From Pseudomonas viridiflava (GTDB taxonomy: Bacteria; Pseudomonadota; Gammaproteobacteria; Pseudomonadales; Pseudomonadaceae): a DNA stretch of 64,000 nucleotides. The position numbers were made by a program, and so were the translations under genes. The DNA lies in NCBI RefSeq assembly GCF_900582195.1, contig NZ_UTHA01000016.1:62001-126000 (forward strand). Reading direction: 5' to 3'. The stretch's first letter is position 1. The number at the start of each line of letters is the position of its first letter. Positions 33,133 through 42,625 of this stretch are shown here, in pieces. The notes beneath the pieces were generated by a model. That model searched no databases. It was not told the origin of the DNA and saw nothing but the letters and a program-made list of their open reading frames with translations.

Positions 33133-33788
33133 TCGCGCGCACTTTGAAGCTGCTCGCTGCCGGTCTGGCCCTGACCGTGCTGGGTGGCTGCGTCGCCCCG
33201 AAAACCGTGGACTACTCGGCCTACAAACAGGCGCGGCCGAAGACCATTCTGGTGCTGCCTCCGCTGAACACTTCGCCGGATGTGAAGGCGTCGTACAGCC
33301 TGTTGTCGCAGGTGACGTTCCCATTGGCCGAAGCCGGCTATTACGTGCTGCCGATTGCGCTGGTTGACGAGACGTTCCGGCAGAACGGCCTGACCACTCC
33401 GGACGACATCCATCAGGCCCCGCCGAACAAACTGAGGGACATCTTCGGTGCGGACGCCGCGCTGTACATCACCGTGACCGAGTACGGCACGCGTTACATG
33501 GTGATCAGCAGCGAAACGGCAGTGACCGCGACGGCGAAACTGGTTGACCTGAAAAGCGGCACCACGCTGTGGACCGGTTCGGCCCGGGCGTCGAGTGAAG
33601 AGGGCGGCAATAGCAATGCCGGCGGTATCGTCGGCATGCTGATCTCGGCGGCAGTGAAGCAGATCATCAACAGCGCCACCGATGCCGGCTACCCGATTGC
33701 CGGTGTGGCGAGCAATCGTCTGCTCTCGGCCGGCCATCGGGCAGGCCTGCTGTACGGCCCGCGTTCGCCGAAGTACGGCACTGACTGA
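33129..33788 (+). CDS. DUF799 (GNA1162-like) lipoprotein
   Basis: A 219-residue lipoprotein with lipobox VLGGC. RPKTILVLPPLNTSPDVKAS, LPIALVDETFRQNGL, and ADAALYITVTEYGT match DUF799, the family of the Neisseria lipoprotein GNA1162, which is structurally related to TolB-N/CsgG-like folds. It overlaps the preceding gene (ATGA), so the three lipoproteins are translated together. The last ~20 residues, rich in Arg, Pro and Gly, are variable. The role may be in outer-membrane assembly or secretion; this is inference. Confidence 0.9.
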   Translation: MIARTLKLLAAGLALTVLGGCVAPKTVDYSAYKQARPKTILVLPPLNTSPDVKASYSLLSQVTFPLAEAGYYVLPIALVDETFRQNGLTTPDDIHQAPPNKLRDIFGADAALYITVTEYGTRYMVISSETAVTATAKLVDLKSGTTLWTGSARASSEEGGNSNAGGIVGMLISAAVKQIINSATDAGYPIAGVASNRLLSAGHRAGLLYGPRSPKYGTD

Positions 33789-33796
33789 ACCCGGTA

Positions 33797-33826
33797 ATGA
33801 TCGTTCCCATGCTCTGCGTGGGAACG
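33797..33826. repeat. Half copy of the GTTCCCACGC repeat
   Basis: ATGATCGTTCCCATGCTCTG followed by CGTGGGAACG is one arm of the element seen complete at 25874-25979. The remainder of the gap to 33988 shows nothing further that I can name. Confidence 0.6.
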
Positions 33827-33988
33827 CCCCCCCTGACGCTTGTATCCTTGCTTGCAATGAGCAGACAGGTAGAGCGACGCTGCCCCTATGGGGATCCGCA
33901 ATCAACGTGCAATCAAGACCCTGCATCGCGAAGCCGAAGGCTATATCCTGCGTGACACTCAGTTGCCCGACGTTAAAGGAGTGCCCAA

Positions 33989-34678
33989 ATGGCCGAAAAG
34001 AAACCGGAAACCACGGTCGACCGTGTCTACCAAGGGGTTTACGAGGCGATCAGCAAGCGTTCGTTGCGTCCTGGGATGAAACTGGGCGAGGCCTCGCTGG
34101 CCGAGTTGTTCAATGTCAGCCGTACGTCGGTGCGTGCGGCATTGAAGCAATTGGAGGCCGATGGATTGGTCACCACCGAGCCCAATAAAGGGGCATCGGT
34201 GTCGCTGCCGAGCAATGAAGAGCTTCGCTCGCTGTTCGAAACCCGCCGGCTGATCGAGATCGGCATCGTTACCGAACTGTGCCGGCGCAAGGACAGTGCG
34301 GCGATGCAGGACCTGCGCGAACACCTGCTGCTGGAAGATGAAGCCCACGCGGTGGGTGATCACGAACGGCTGATCCATCTGCTCGGCGAGTTCCACATCA
34401 AACTGGCGCGCAGCCTGAACAATCCGGTGCTGCTCGCCTGGTTCCAGAAACTGATCTCCCGCGCTTCGCTGTACGCAGCGGCGCTGGACGACGACAGCCA
34501 TGAAGTCTGCCGCGACAACGAACACCTGCGCCTGATCGAATACATCGAGACTGGCAATCAGGACGCCGCCATCGAATTGACCTGCACGCATCTGAACGGC
34601 ATCGAGAAGGCCATTCTCGACGCCGCCGCCAAAATGAAAACCGGCTACCATCCGCTCAAACACCTGATCGGCGTCTAG
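33989..34678 (+). CDS. GntR-family regulator, FadR subfamily (FCD domain)
   Basis: A 229-residue protein. The winged helix-turn-helix is VYEAISKRSLRPGMKLGEAS, then LAELFNVSRTSVRAALKQLE. Residues ~85-215 form the all-helical FCD ligand domain, with LFETRRLIEIGIV, FHIKLARSLNN and the His of HLNGIEKAIL as likely metal-binding positions. AAAGGAG lies upstream. The neighbours are unrelated lipoproteins and a sensor kinase, so its target is not evident from position. Confidence 0.91.
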   Translation: MAEKKPETTVDRVYQGVYEAISKRSLRPGMKLGEASLAELFNVSRTSVRAALKQLEADGLVTTEPNKGASVSLPSNEELRSLFETRRLIEIGIVTELCRRKDSAAMQDLREHLLLEDEAHAVGDHERLIHLLGEFHIKLARSLNNPVLLAWFQKLISRASLYAAALDDDSHEVCRDNEHLRLIEYIETGNQDAAIELTCTHLNGIEKAILDAAAKMKTGYHPLKHLIGV

Positions 34679-34812
34679 TCCCCGAACGGAGATGAAATCG
34701 GCTATACCTCTAATGAAACCAATGCGACTGAAGACGCTCGAAAAAGACGGGCGTTGCGTCGTTCTGGCGTCGCGATTTATCGGGCAACTACCTAAGGACA
34801 CTGAGTCAGTCG

Positions 34813-36924
34813 ATGCAGTTTTTATCCGATAGCCATGGTTGTGACGGTTGGAAAGGCGAAATGGCCGGGCGCATCAGTGCGTTCGACTGGAGCCACACCG
34901 AACTCGGCCCGCTGAACCGCTGGCCGGCCAGCCTGTGCAGCGCGGTGCAACTGATGCTGGCTTCGCCGCTGCCGATGGTCATGCTCTGGGGCCGCGCCGG
35001 CTACATGATCTACAACGATGCCTATTCGGTTTTTGCCGGTGGTCGCCATCCGTACCTGCTTGGCGCGCCGGTTGAGCTGGGCTGGCCGGAGGTCGCCGAA
35101 TTCAACCGGCATGTGGTCGACACCTGCCTGGCGGGCGGCACCTTGTCCTTTCGCAATAAAGAACTGGTGTTGTTGCGCGACGGCGTCCCCGAGGACGTCT
35201 GGATGGATCTGTATTACAGCCCGGTCGCCAACGATGACGGCGTGCCGGCCGGGGTCATGGCGATGGTGGTGGAAACCACCGAATTCATGCACTCCGAACG
35301 CCGCCGTCAGGCCGCCGAAAAGGCTTACCGCGCCGATAACGAGCGGGTACGTCTGGCCCTGAATGCCGGCGCCTTGCTCGGTTCGTTTGTCTGGGATGTG
35401 AAGAACAACACGCTGTCGGCAGACGAGCGTTTCGCCCGCACGTTTTCTTATCCGCCGGATCATGACCTGAGCAATCTGGCCCAGGACATTGCCGAATCGC
35501 GTATCCACCCCGATGACCACGCCTGGGTGCAGGAACGCGTCGCCCATTGCGTGCAGACCGGCGAGCCGTATAACGCCGAATACCGCGTCCAGCGCAGCGA
35601 CGGCAATTATCTGTGGGTGCTGGCCAGCGGTGCTTGCGAGTTCGACGAACACGGCGAGCCCTTGCGCTTTCCCGGTGTGCTGATCGACATTCATGAACGA
35701 AAGATCGCCGAAGAATCCTTGCTCAAATTTACCCGCAACCTCGAACAGCGCGTGGGCGAGGAAGTCGAGGCGCGCCTGGCGGCTGAAGAGCAGTTGCGCC
35801 AGTCGCAGAAGCTCGAAGCCATTGGCGGGCTGACCGGCGGCGTGGCCCACGACTTCAATAACCTGCTGCAAGTGATCGCCGGCAATCTGCATCTGCTCGC
35901 GCGCCACGAACCGAACAACGCCAACGTGCAGCGCCGGGTCAGTGCCTCGCTGGCGGCGGTCGAGCGCGGTGCCAAGCTGTCCTCGCAATTGCTCGCGTTT
36001 GCCCGGCGCCAGCCGTTGTCGCCGGCGGTGTGCAATCCGCGGCAGATCTTCGAAGGTGTCGGCGAATTACTGCAGCGCGCGCTGGGCGAAACCATTCAGA
36101 TCGACGTGCAGTTGCCGCAGCAACCGTGGCACATCAACGTCGACCGCAACCAGTTGGAAAACGCCATTCTCAATCTGGCGATCAACGCTCGCGATGCAAT
36201 GAAGGGCGAGGGCACCATTGCGCTCAGCGCTGCCAACGTGCGACTCGATCGCGAGTTTTGTAACGGTAAAGGCATCGTCCCCGGCGAGTTTGTCCGTGTA
36301 TCCGTCAGCGACACCGGTGCAGGCATCCCGCCCGATATTCTCGAGCAGGTGTTCGAACCGTTTTTCACCACCAAGGCCGATGGTCAGGGCACCGGACTGG
36401 GTCTGAGTATGGTGTTCGGCTTCGTCAAACAGAGCGGCGGGCATGTCGAAATCACCAGCGCTCTGGGCGAGGGTACCCGGGTGCAATTGTATTTCCCGCG
36501 CAGCCTGCGGCCGATCCTTGAGGAATCACCCAATCTGCAAAGACAGCAGAGCGGTGGCCACGAAACGATTCTGGTGGTCGAAGACAACGAGGTAGTGCGC
36601 GCCGCGGCGGTCGAGTTGTTGCGCGAGGAAGGTTACCGCGTGTTGACCGCCGGCCACGGCGATGCGGCCATGCAAATGCTCCTCGAAGGTGTCGCGGTCG
36701 ACCTGATCTTCACCGACGTGGTCATGCCCGGGCTGATCAAAAGCTCCGACCTGTTCGCCTGGGCCAAGGTGCAGACGCCGCCGGTGGCGGTGCTGTTCAC
36801 TTCCGGGCACACCCGGGACATCATTTCGCGCAATCACCAGTTGAGCCCCGATACCCATTTGCTCGGTAAACCGTATAGCCCCGAGGCCTTGTTGCAGATG
36901 ATCCGGGTGGTTCTCGGCAACTGA
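34813..36924 (+). CDS. PAS-containing hybrid sensor histidine kinase
   Basis: A 703-residue soluble kinase without obvious membrane segments. Residues ~1-150 look like a GAF/PAS-type sensor ([19 protein letters not shown]). Residues ~180-295 are a PAS_3 domain ([12 protein letters not shown], then [18 protein letters not shown]). The phosphoacceptor is His346 in [12 protein letters not shown]. The ATPase domain has [10 protein letters not shown] (N box), [10 protein letters not shown] (G1) and [13 protein letters not shown] (G2). The C-terminal receiver has [14 protein letters not shown], Asp635 in FTDVVMPG, and Lys in [11 protein letters not shown]. The H-box type is that of the group often signalling through an internal receiver. 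No separate response regulator is adjacent. Ribosome site weak. Confidence 0.92.
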   Translation: MQFLSDSHGCDGWKGEMAGRISAFDWSHTELGPLNRWPASLCSAVQLMLASPLPMVMLWGRAGYMIYNDAYSVFAGGRHPYLLGAPVELGWPEVAEFNRHVVDTCLAGGTLSFRNKELVLLRDGVPEDVWMDLYYSPVANDDGVPAGVMAMVVETTEFMHSERRRQAAEKAYRADNERVRLALNAGALLGSFVWDVKNNTLSADERFARTFSYPPDHDLSNLAQDIAESRIHPDDHAWVQERVAHCVQTGEPYNAEYRVQRSDGNYLWVLASGACEFDEHGEPLRFPGVLIDIHERKIAEESLLKFTRNLEQRVGEEVEARLAAEEQLRQSQKLEAIGGLTGGVAHDFNNLLQVIAGNLHLLARHEPNNANVQRRVSASLAAVERGAKLSSQLLAFARRQPLSPAVCNPRQIFEGVGELLQRALGETIQIDVQLPQQPWHINVDRNQLENAILNLAINARDAMKGEGTIALSAANVRLDREFCNGKGIVPGEFVRVSVSDTGAGIPPDILEQVFEPFFTTKADGQGTGLGLSMVFGFVKQSGGHVEITSALGEGTRVQLYFPRSLRPILEESPNLQRQQSGGHETILVVEDNEVVRAAAVELLREEGYRVLTAGHGDAAMQMLLEGVAVDLIFTDVVMPGLIKSSDLFAWAKVQTPPVAVLFTSGHTRDIISRNHQLSPDTHLLGKPYSPEALLQMIRVVLGN

Positions 36925-36955
36925 GCGCTGAACATTCCTTTACCAAGGCAGGTCG

Positions 36956-39589
36956 ATGACTTCCAAACGCACCTCCAAGGCGCCCGCCGGCATGGTCCGG
37001 GTGCGCGGCGCCCGAGAACACAACCTTAAGAACGTTGATGTCGACATCCCCCGCGATGCCTTGGTGGTGTTCACCGGGGTGTCCGGTTCGGGCAAGTCGT
37101 CGCTGGCGTTTTCGACTTTGTATGCCGAAGCCCAGCGGCGCTACTTCGAGTCAGTGGCGCCGTATGCGCGACGGCTGATCGATCAGGTGGGCGTGCCGGA
37201 TGTCGACTCGATAGAAGGCCTGCCACCGGCCGTGGCCCTGCAACAGCAGCGCGGGACGCCGAGCACGCGCTCGTCGGTGGGCAGCGTGTCCACGTTGTCG
37301 AGCCTGATCCGCATGCTCTATTCCCGCGCCGGCAGTTATCCGCCGGGGCAGCCGATGTTGTATGCCGAGGACTTTTCGCCGAACACCCCGCAAGGCGCTT
37401 GCCCTGAATGCCATGGCCTGGGGCGGGTGTATGAAGTCACCGAGGCGCTGATGGTGCCCGATCCGAGCCTGACCATCCGCCAGCGCGCCGTGGCGTCCTG
37501 GCCGCTGGCGTGGCAGGGGCAGAACCTGCGCGACATCCTCGTGACCATGGGCATCGATGTCGACATCCCGTGGAAAAAGCTGCCGAAAAAGCAGCGCGAC
37601 TGGATTCTCTTCACCGAAGAAACCCCGACCGTGCCGGTGTACGCCGGGCTCACGCCGGAAGAAACCCGCGTCGCCCTCAAACGCAAGATGGAGCCGAGTT
37701 ATCAGGGCACTTTTACCGGCGCCCGCCGCTACATCCTGCACACGTTCACCCATTCGCAAAGTGCGCTGATGAAGAAGCGCGTCTCGCAATTCATGCTCGG
37801 CAGCCCTTGCCCGTTGTGCAACGGCAAACGCTTGAAGCGTGAGGCGTTGTCAGTGACGTTTGCCGGGTATGACATTGGCGAGTTGTCGCAGATGCCGTTA
37901 TTGCAAGTGGCCGAGGTATTACGGCCGGTAGCGGCGGCCAGTTACCTCGAACACGCAGAAGAAACCGGCGAGACCTTGAGCCACGCGCAAACCCGCGAGG
38001 CCCGCCAGCAGCGCGTGGCCCATGGCGCCAGCGGGCACGGTAGCGCGCCCGACGTGCGCCACACGCCAAATCTTTCGCTGGAGAAACGCCTGGCGGCGCA
38101 GCGCATTGCCGAGGACTTGCTGGAGCGGGTCAGCACGCTGACCGATCTGGGCCTCGGTTATCTGGCGCTGGAGCGCAGCACGCCAACCTTGTCGTCCGGT
38201 GAGTTGCAGCGTTTACGCCTGGCGACACAATTGGGTTCGCAATTGTTCGGAGTGATTTACGTGCTCGACGAGCCTTCCGCCGGTTTGCATCCGGCCGATG
38301 GCGAAGCGTTGTTCGAGGCCTTGCAGCGCTTGAAGGCTGACGGCAATACATTGTTTGTGGTCGAGCATGACCTGGAAACCATGCACCGCGCCGACTGGCT
38401 GATCGACGTCGGCCCGGCAGCGGGCGAGCAGGGTGGTCAGGTGCTGTACAGCGGCCCGCCGGCAGGTCTGGCCGAGATCGAAGCGTCGCAGACGCGGGCC
38501 TATCTGTTTGCCGAGTCGCAGCATCAGACACGAACAGCGCGCAAGCCGACGGCGTGGCTGAAACTCGACGGGATCACCCGCAATAACCTGAATAACCTCA
38601 GTGCCGAATTTCCGTTGGGCTGCTTCACGTCGGTGACGGGTGTGTCCGGCTCCGGCAAATCGAGTCTGGTCAGTCAGGCCTTGCTGGAACTGGTCGGCGC
38701 GCAGTTGGGGCGTCCGCCGGTGGACGGCGAACCGGAAGAACTCAGCCTCGAAGACGACGCACCGCAAGTCAGCAGCGGTCAGGTCACGTCGGGGCTGGAG
38801 TCGATCAAACGCCTGGTGCAGGTCGATCAGAAACCCATCGGCCGCACGCCACGTTCCAATCTGGCCACCTACACCGGGCTGTTCGACAACGTGCGCAAAC
38901 TTTACGCCGGGACCGATGCTGCTCGAGCCGCAGGTTATGACGCCGGGCAGTTTTCTTTCAACGTTGCCAAGGGCCGTTGCGCGACGTGCGAGGGTGAAGG
39001 CTTTGTCAGCGTCGAGTTATTGTTTATGCCCAGCGTTTATGCGCCGTGCCCGACCTGCCATGGCGCACGCTACAACCCGCAGACCCTGGCGATTCTCTGG
39101 GAGGGCTTGAGCATCGCCCAGGTGCTGCAATTGACTGTCGAGGAAGCGGTGGCAGTGTTTGCCGAGCAACCGGGGATCCGCCGTTCGCTGGAGGTTTTGC
39201 GCGATATCGGCCTCGGTTATCTGCGTCTGGGCCAACCCGCCACGGAGCTGTCCGGCGGTGAAGCGCAGCGGATCAAACTGGCCACCGAATTGCAACGCAA
39301 CCAGCGCGGCGCGACCTTGTACGTGCTGGACGAACCGACCACCGGGCTGCATCCGCGCGATGTCGATCGGCTGCTGGAGCAACTGGATACGCTGGTGACG
39401 GCGGGGCACACGGTGATTGTGGTCGAACACGAAATGCGCGTGGTGGCGCAGAGTGACTGGGTGATCGACATCGGGCCGGGGGCGGGGGATCAGGGTGGCA
39501 GGATTGTCGTGGCGGGCATCCCGCAGAAGGTTGCGGCAAGCAAGAAGAGCCGAACGGCGCCGTTTCTGGCCCGGGTCTTGAGCCGGTAA
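36956..39589 (+). CDS. UvrA-like excinuclease ATPase (second UvrA)
   Basis: An 877-residue ABC-type protein with two nucleotide sites. Walker A occurs as [12 protein letters not shown] near the N-terminus and [12 protein letters not shown] near residue 562. The signatures are [14 protein letters not shown] and [14 protein letters not shown], the Walker B motifs [11 protein letters not shown] and [11 protein letters not shown]. Zinc-finger cysteines are seen in [26 protein letters not shown] and CPTCHGARY. It is shorter than canonical UvrA (~940) and carries an acidic insert near residues 590-610, features of the UvrA2-type paralogues. No uvrB or uvrC is close. Likely a DNA-damage-recognition or drug-tolerance ATPase rather than the housekeeping repair subunit. 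Confidence 0.9.
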   Translation: MTSKRTSKAPAGMVRVRGAREHNLKNVDVDIPRDALVVFTGVSGSGKSSLAFSTLYAEAQRRYFESVAPYARRLIDQVGVPDVDSIEGLPPAVALQQQRGTPSTRSSVGSVSTLSSLIRMLYSRAGSYPPGQPMLYAEDFSPNTPQGACPECHGLGRVYEVTEALMVPDPSLTIRQRAVASWPLAWQGQNLRDILVTMGIDVDIPWKKLPKKQRDWILFTEETPTVPVYAGLTPEETRVALKRKMEPSYQGTFTGARRYILHTFTHSQSALMKKRVSQFMLGSPCPLCNGKRLKREALSVTFAGYDIGELSQMPLLQVAEVLRPVAAASYLEHAEETGETLSHAQTREARQQRVAHGASGHGSAPDVRHTPNLSLEKRLAAQRIAEDLLERVSTLTDLGLGYLALERSTPTLSSGELQRLRLATQLGSQLFGVIYVLDEPSAGLHPADGEALFEALQRLKADGNTLFVVEHDLETMHRADWLIDVGPAAGEQGGQVLYSGPPAGLAEIEASQTRAYLFAESQHQTRTARKPTAWLKLDGITRNNLNNLSAEFPLGCFTSVTGVSGSGKSSLVSQALLELVGAQLGRPPVDGEPEELSLEDDAPQVSSGQVTSGLESIKRLVQVDQKPIGRTPRSNLATYTGLFDNVRKLYAGTDAARAAGYDAGQFSFNVAKGRCATCEGEGFVSVELLFMPSVYAPCPTCHGARYNPQTLAILWEGLSIAQVLQLTVEEAVAVFAEQPGIRRSLEVLRDIGLGYLRLGQPATELSGGEAQRIKLATELQRNQRGATLYVLDEPTTGLHPRDVDRLLEQLDTLVTAGHTVIVVEHEMRVVAQSDWVIDIGPGAGDQGGRIVVAGIPQKVAASKKSRTAPFLARVLSR

Positions 39590-39711
39590 TTGCGGCGTTC
39601 CGACTGGCACAATCAAACGGGCGGCGAAGTTTTGAACGTTGGCGCGGGGCAGGCTTCGAATCTTTGACACCCGACGGATATGCGTCGGGGGGCTTGACCA
39701 ACGAGGTGGCC

Positions 39712-39975
39712 ATGAACGAGCAAACCAAGCAGAGCCAATCTGGTGAACCGATCAATCGCAATGATCCGGCGATCGACCCGCAGGTGCCGGGGCAGCCGGC
39801 GCCGACGCAGCAGCAGGGCGATGGCGGGCAGGCGCAGAGTGCCGATCCTGCGGTGGACCAGAAGAACCAGCATACGGACAACGACAATGAATTCAGCCCG
39901 GGCTTCAAGCCGCAGCCGGATCGGGCGAAGCCGGGGGAGGAGACGGATGCCGATATTGATACGGATGGCGGTTGA
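39712..39975 (+). CDS. Acidic low-complexity small protein
   Basis: An 87-residue hydrophilic protein rich in Gln, Pro, Asp and Asn, with no hydrophobic core (DPQVPGQPAPTQQQGDGGQA, ending DADIDTDGG). The ATG at 39712 follows ACGAGG; the frame is open to 39664 but that part is unlikely to be coding. It is followed by a strong terminator, which supports a real transcript. It is probably intrinsically disordered; similar small acidic proteins occur near stress genes in pseudomonads. Function unknown. Confidence 0.65.
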   Translation: MNEQTKQSQSGEPINRNDPAIDPQVPGQPAPTQQQGDGGQAQSADPAVDQKNQHTDNDNEFSPGFKPQPDRAKPGEETDADIDTDGG

Positions 39976-39994
39976 TGTCCGCTGGATATGACAA

Positions 39995-40026
39995 GGTCGC
40001 ATCTATTGGATGCGGCCTTTTTTTTC
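39995..40026 (+). terminator. Rho-independent terminator
   Basis: The stem GGTCGCAT / ATGCGGCC (one G-T pair) with a 7-base loop is followed by nine T residues. It lies 20 bases after the acidic small protein. Confidence 0.9.
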
Positions 40027-40057
40027 GCTTGGATGTGGTGGTGTTGCTGACATTGAT

Positions 40058-40176
40058 CCCCCCTCATCGGGGGCTGTTCAGAACCTGAGTTCGACACAAG
40101 ACTTTGAGGTCGGCGTAACTCGAACATCCACCTCGGTCGGCGCCCTCTCCCTCCGGGAGAGGGCTGGGGTGAGGGT
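40058..40176. repeat. MITE-like intergenic repeat, copy C (left end truncated)
   Basis: The right end CTCCGGGAGAGGGCTGGGGT, followed by GAGGG, and the interior AGGTCGGCGTAA match the other copies. The left arm is reduced to CCCCTCATCGGGGG. Confidence 0.65.
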
Positions 40177-40183
40177 AAAGCTT

Positions 40184-40705
40184 TTACTTGCTCGGATGCT
40201 TGGCTTGTAGTTCCTTGGCGTCGGCCAGATGTTTTTTCAGCGCCGGCAGCATTTTCTGCGCAAAGGCCTTCAGCTCAGGGGCACCCTTGACCTTGTCATC
40301 GGTGACGGTATTGGCTTGTTTCTCGAACAGCTCGATGGTGTCTTCGTGCGCCTTCACCTGATTATTGGCGTAAGCGGCATCAAAGGATTCATCACGCACT
40401 TCGAGGATTTTTTCCTTGGCCTGTTTGACCAATGTCGTGGTGTCCGGAACTTCGATGTCGTTGGCCTTGGCAATGGTCGCCAGCTCATCGTTGGCCTTGC
40501 CATGGTCGGTGATCATCATGTTGGCGAACGCCTTGATGTCAGCCGATTGGCTTTTTTCCAGGGCGAGGCGGCTGGTTTCGATTTCAGCGATACCACCGGC
40601 AGCGGCGTTATCGACGAAGTCATTGTCAGTCGCAGCGAAAGCGCTGCCCATGCCGCTGCTCAAAGCGACAGCCAGAACCAGATGACGCAGGTTGAATCCG
40701 TCCAT
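40184..40705 (-). CDS. DUF4142 periplasmic protein
   Basis: A 173-residue protein with a signal peptide (LVLAVALSSGMGSAFAATD, cleaved after AFA). The mature chain is a helical ferritin-like bundle of the DUF4142 family: NDFVDNAAAGGIAEIETSRL, then KAFANMMITDHGKANDELATIA and the C-terminal AFAQKMLPALKKHLADAKEL. The conserved MxxDH is seen as MITDHGKA. Such proteins are often induced by envelope or osmotic stress; no catalytic site is known. It is a single gene facing the DUF465 gene divergently. Confidence 0.9.
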   Translation of the reverse strand: MDGFNLRHLVLAVALSSGMGSAFAATDNDFVDNAAAGGIAEIETSRLALEKSQSADIKAFANMMITDHGKANDELATIAKANDIEVPDTTTLVKQAKEKILEVRDESFDAAYANNQVKAHEDTIELFEKQANTVTDDKVKGAPELKAFAQKMLPALKKHLADAKELQAKHPSK

Positions 40706-40910
40706 TGGTGTATCTCCACGCAGTTGTTGTTGGTGTTAATCAATGGAGGCAACGCGGCGAATAAAGGTTTGATCGCATTTGCGACAGGGCGACGAACGGG
40801 CACCGCTGGTCTGACAGGTGGTCGACAGAACCGTACAACCGAGGCCATTCTGATAACTGGCCAGCGCAATCGGTCGCGTTGGCCAGCCGATCAACTGACG
40901 GAGGTGTTCC

Positions 40911-41153
40911 ATGCCGGTTCCCCATGACCTGTTTCAGGACTTGAGTCACACGAAGGAAGAGATCCAGCAAAAACGCACCCAGGATCCACATCTGGACGCA
41001 CTGATCAACAAGTACTCCCAGGCGGACGCCGAAGTAGTCAAGGCCGAGACTGCGACCTCGGATGCTCCCAGCGACGAAACGCTGAAAAAACTCAAAGAAA
41101 AGCGCTTGCAGGTCAAAGACAAGATCGTCGAGCAATTACAAGTGCGATCCTGA
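40911..41153 (+). CDS. DUF465 (YdcH-like) small coiled-coil protein
   Basis: An 80-residue, highly charged helical protein. HDLFQDLSHTKEEIQQKRTQ, HLDALINKYSQADAEVVKAE and LKKLKEKRLQVKDKIVEQL are the two-helix hairpin of the DUF465/YdcH family. ACGGAGG lies nine bases upstream of the ATG. Family members are 70-80 residues and of unknown function. It is divergent from DUF4142 and followed by another small acidic gene. Confidence 0.88.
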   Translation: MPVPHDLFQDLSHTKEEIQQKRTQDPHLDALINKYSQADAEVVKAETATSDAPSDETLKKLKEKRLQVKDKIVEQLQVRS

Positions 41154-41262
41154 AACCCGGTTGACCCGCCGACCTGCGGTTGCGGATTGACGGGAACGAC
41201 AGCCACGACCGGCACCTCGAATGTACAGAGTCTTCCATCACCGACTCTTTGCGAGGTGCCTT

Positions 41263-41427
41263 ATGAACGATCCCAAATTCCCCAGTGAAGAGCAGGGCGC
41301 ATTCGACCCGGTTCCCACGCATCCCGAACCCAATAGCCCGGCGCATACCACGGCCAACCCTGATGCGCCGGATGAGGGCCTGCCTGAAGACGAGGATCCG
41401 GACAAGTTCGATAAATCGAGTAACTGA
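41263..41427 (+). CDS. Small acidic protein
   Basis: A 54-residue acidic, Pro-rich peptide (MNDPKFPSEEQGAFDPVPTH, ending EDEDPDKFDKSSN). The ATG at 41263 has GCGAGG eight bases upstream. It resembles the 87-residue acidic protein at 39712 in composition but not in sequence. No domain was recognised. Codon use is consistent with coding. Confidence 0.55.
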   Translation: MNDPKFPSEEQGAFDPVPTHPEPNSPAHTTANPDAPDEGLPEDEDPDKFDKSSN

Positions 41428-41455
41428 CAGACCGTCTTCGTCGGAACGCCGCCCG

Positions 41456-41517
41456 GAGCAGGCTCGCTCCCACATTTGAAACGCGTTCCCCTGTGGGAGC
41501 GAGCCTGCTCGCGAAGG
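41456..41517. repeat. REP pair, close-spaced and outward orientation
   Basis: GAGCAGGCTCGCTCCCACA comes first and TGTGGGAGCGAGCCTGCTCG second, separated by 17 bases. This is the reverse order of the pairs at 14350, 22065, 22992 and 31801. Confidence 0.85.
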
Positions 41518-41548
41518 TGTCAGTCCATGCAACACAAAAACATCAGGT

Positions 41549-42625
41549 TCACTCAAGGGCCGCATCCAACGGCATCCGCGCCATATGCGTCGCCTTCAAC
41601 GAGCCAAAGTACAACCACGGCCCATACTCACGCACCGTGGTGATCGGCGAATAGTTGCCACTGCTCGCGTCCTGCAAATTGGCGATCACCTTGCCCTCCA
41701 CATCCAGCCCGAGGACAAACCCGCGCTTCTCCACCGGTTTAGGCAAAATCGTCAGCGCCCGCACGATCATCTTGCGCACGAATGGATGCCCGGCAGTGCC
41801 ATCAAGCAGAGCATTGCGCGGCGCATACAACGCCACCCAGAACCGATTACTGCCATTGAACGCCAGGTTGTCCGGCAGCCCCGGCAGGTTGTCGATAAAC
41901 AGGTCATGAGTGCCGGCTTTCGGCCCGGTCAGCCAGTAACGGCTGATGCGATAGGCGCCGGTTTCGTTGACCAGCACATAAGCATCGTCCGGGCCGAGGG
42001 TCACGCCGTTGGCGAACTCAAGCTTATCGAGCAGCACGCTGGTTTTACCGCTCTGAAAGTCATAGCGCAGCAGGCGTCCGTCACCGCCGTGCTCGATGAT
42101 CGCCTCGCCGTCATGGCCGTAGCCCCAGCGGCTGGAGGCATCGCTGAAATAGGCGTAATGCCCTGACTTGTCGATGGCCACGTCATCTGTAAAACCAAAG
42201 GCCAGACCATTGGCCTCGGTGGTCAATGGAATCAGCTGCCCCTGCGCATCAAGGGACAGCAAGCCCTTGACCCCGTCGGCGATCACCAGCAAACCGTTCG
42301 GGTGCCGGGCCAGCCCCAGCGGGCGGCCTCCGGTGTCGGCGAGTACCTTGCGTTGCTGGCCGTCGAGGCTGGTACGGATCAGTCGTCCGTCGTGCAGCCC
42401 GGTGATCAGGAAATCGCTCTCCAGCAGCAAGGCTTCCGGCCCTTCGATGTCGCTGGGCCCGACCTGTGCTGCCGCTTTGAGTTTCTGGTTCTCGGCGTAA
42501 ATGCCTTCTGTGAGCGAAGGTGCTGGAGGCGGCGTCCAGGCCACGGGTTCGACTTTGGTCGGCATCAACAATAAGAACGCGATGACGATGAGGGACAGCA
42601 GCAACAACAGATGCCGTAGCTTCAC
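41549..42625 (-). CDS. SMP-30/strictosidine-synthase-like beta-propeller protein
   Basis: A 358-residue protein with an N-terminal membrane anchor or uncleaved signal (LLLLLSLIVIAFLLLMP). Propeller blades contain IEGPEALLLESDFLITGLHD, GRPLGLARHPNGLLVIAD, and ANGVTLGPDDAYVLVNETG, the last two typical of the strictosidine-synthase/APMAP subgroup of SMP-30/gluconolactonase-like proteins. Members hydrolyse lactones or esters via a bound calcium; no true strictosidine synthase activity is implied. It overlaps the upstream hydroxylase gene by four bases, so the two proteins are co-translated and probably act on the same lipid-like compound. Confidence 0.88.
   Translation of the reverse strand: MKLRHLLLLLSLIVIAFLLLMPTKVEPVAWTPPPAPSLTEGIYAENQKLKAAAQVGPSDIEGPEALLLESDFLITGLHDGRLIRTSLDGQQRKVLADTGGRPLGLARHPNGLLVIADGVKGLLSLDAQGQLIPLTTEANGLAFGFTDDVAIDKSGHYAYFSDASSRWGYGHDGEAIIEHGGDGRLLRYDFQSGKTSVLLDKLEFANGVTLGPDDAYVLVNETGAYRISRYWLTGPKAGTHDLFIDNLPGLPDNLAFNGSNRFWVALYAPRNALLDGTAGHPFVRKMIVRALTILPKPVEKRGFVLGLDVEGKVIANLQDASSGNYSPITTVREYGPWLYFGSLKATHMARMPLDAALE

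Noticed and set aside
33888..34079. 63-codon frame overlapping the start of the FCD-type GntR gene
   Set aside because: Runs into the regulator gene in another frame and has no ribosome site.
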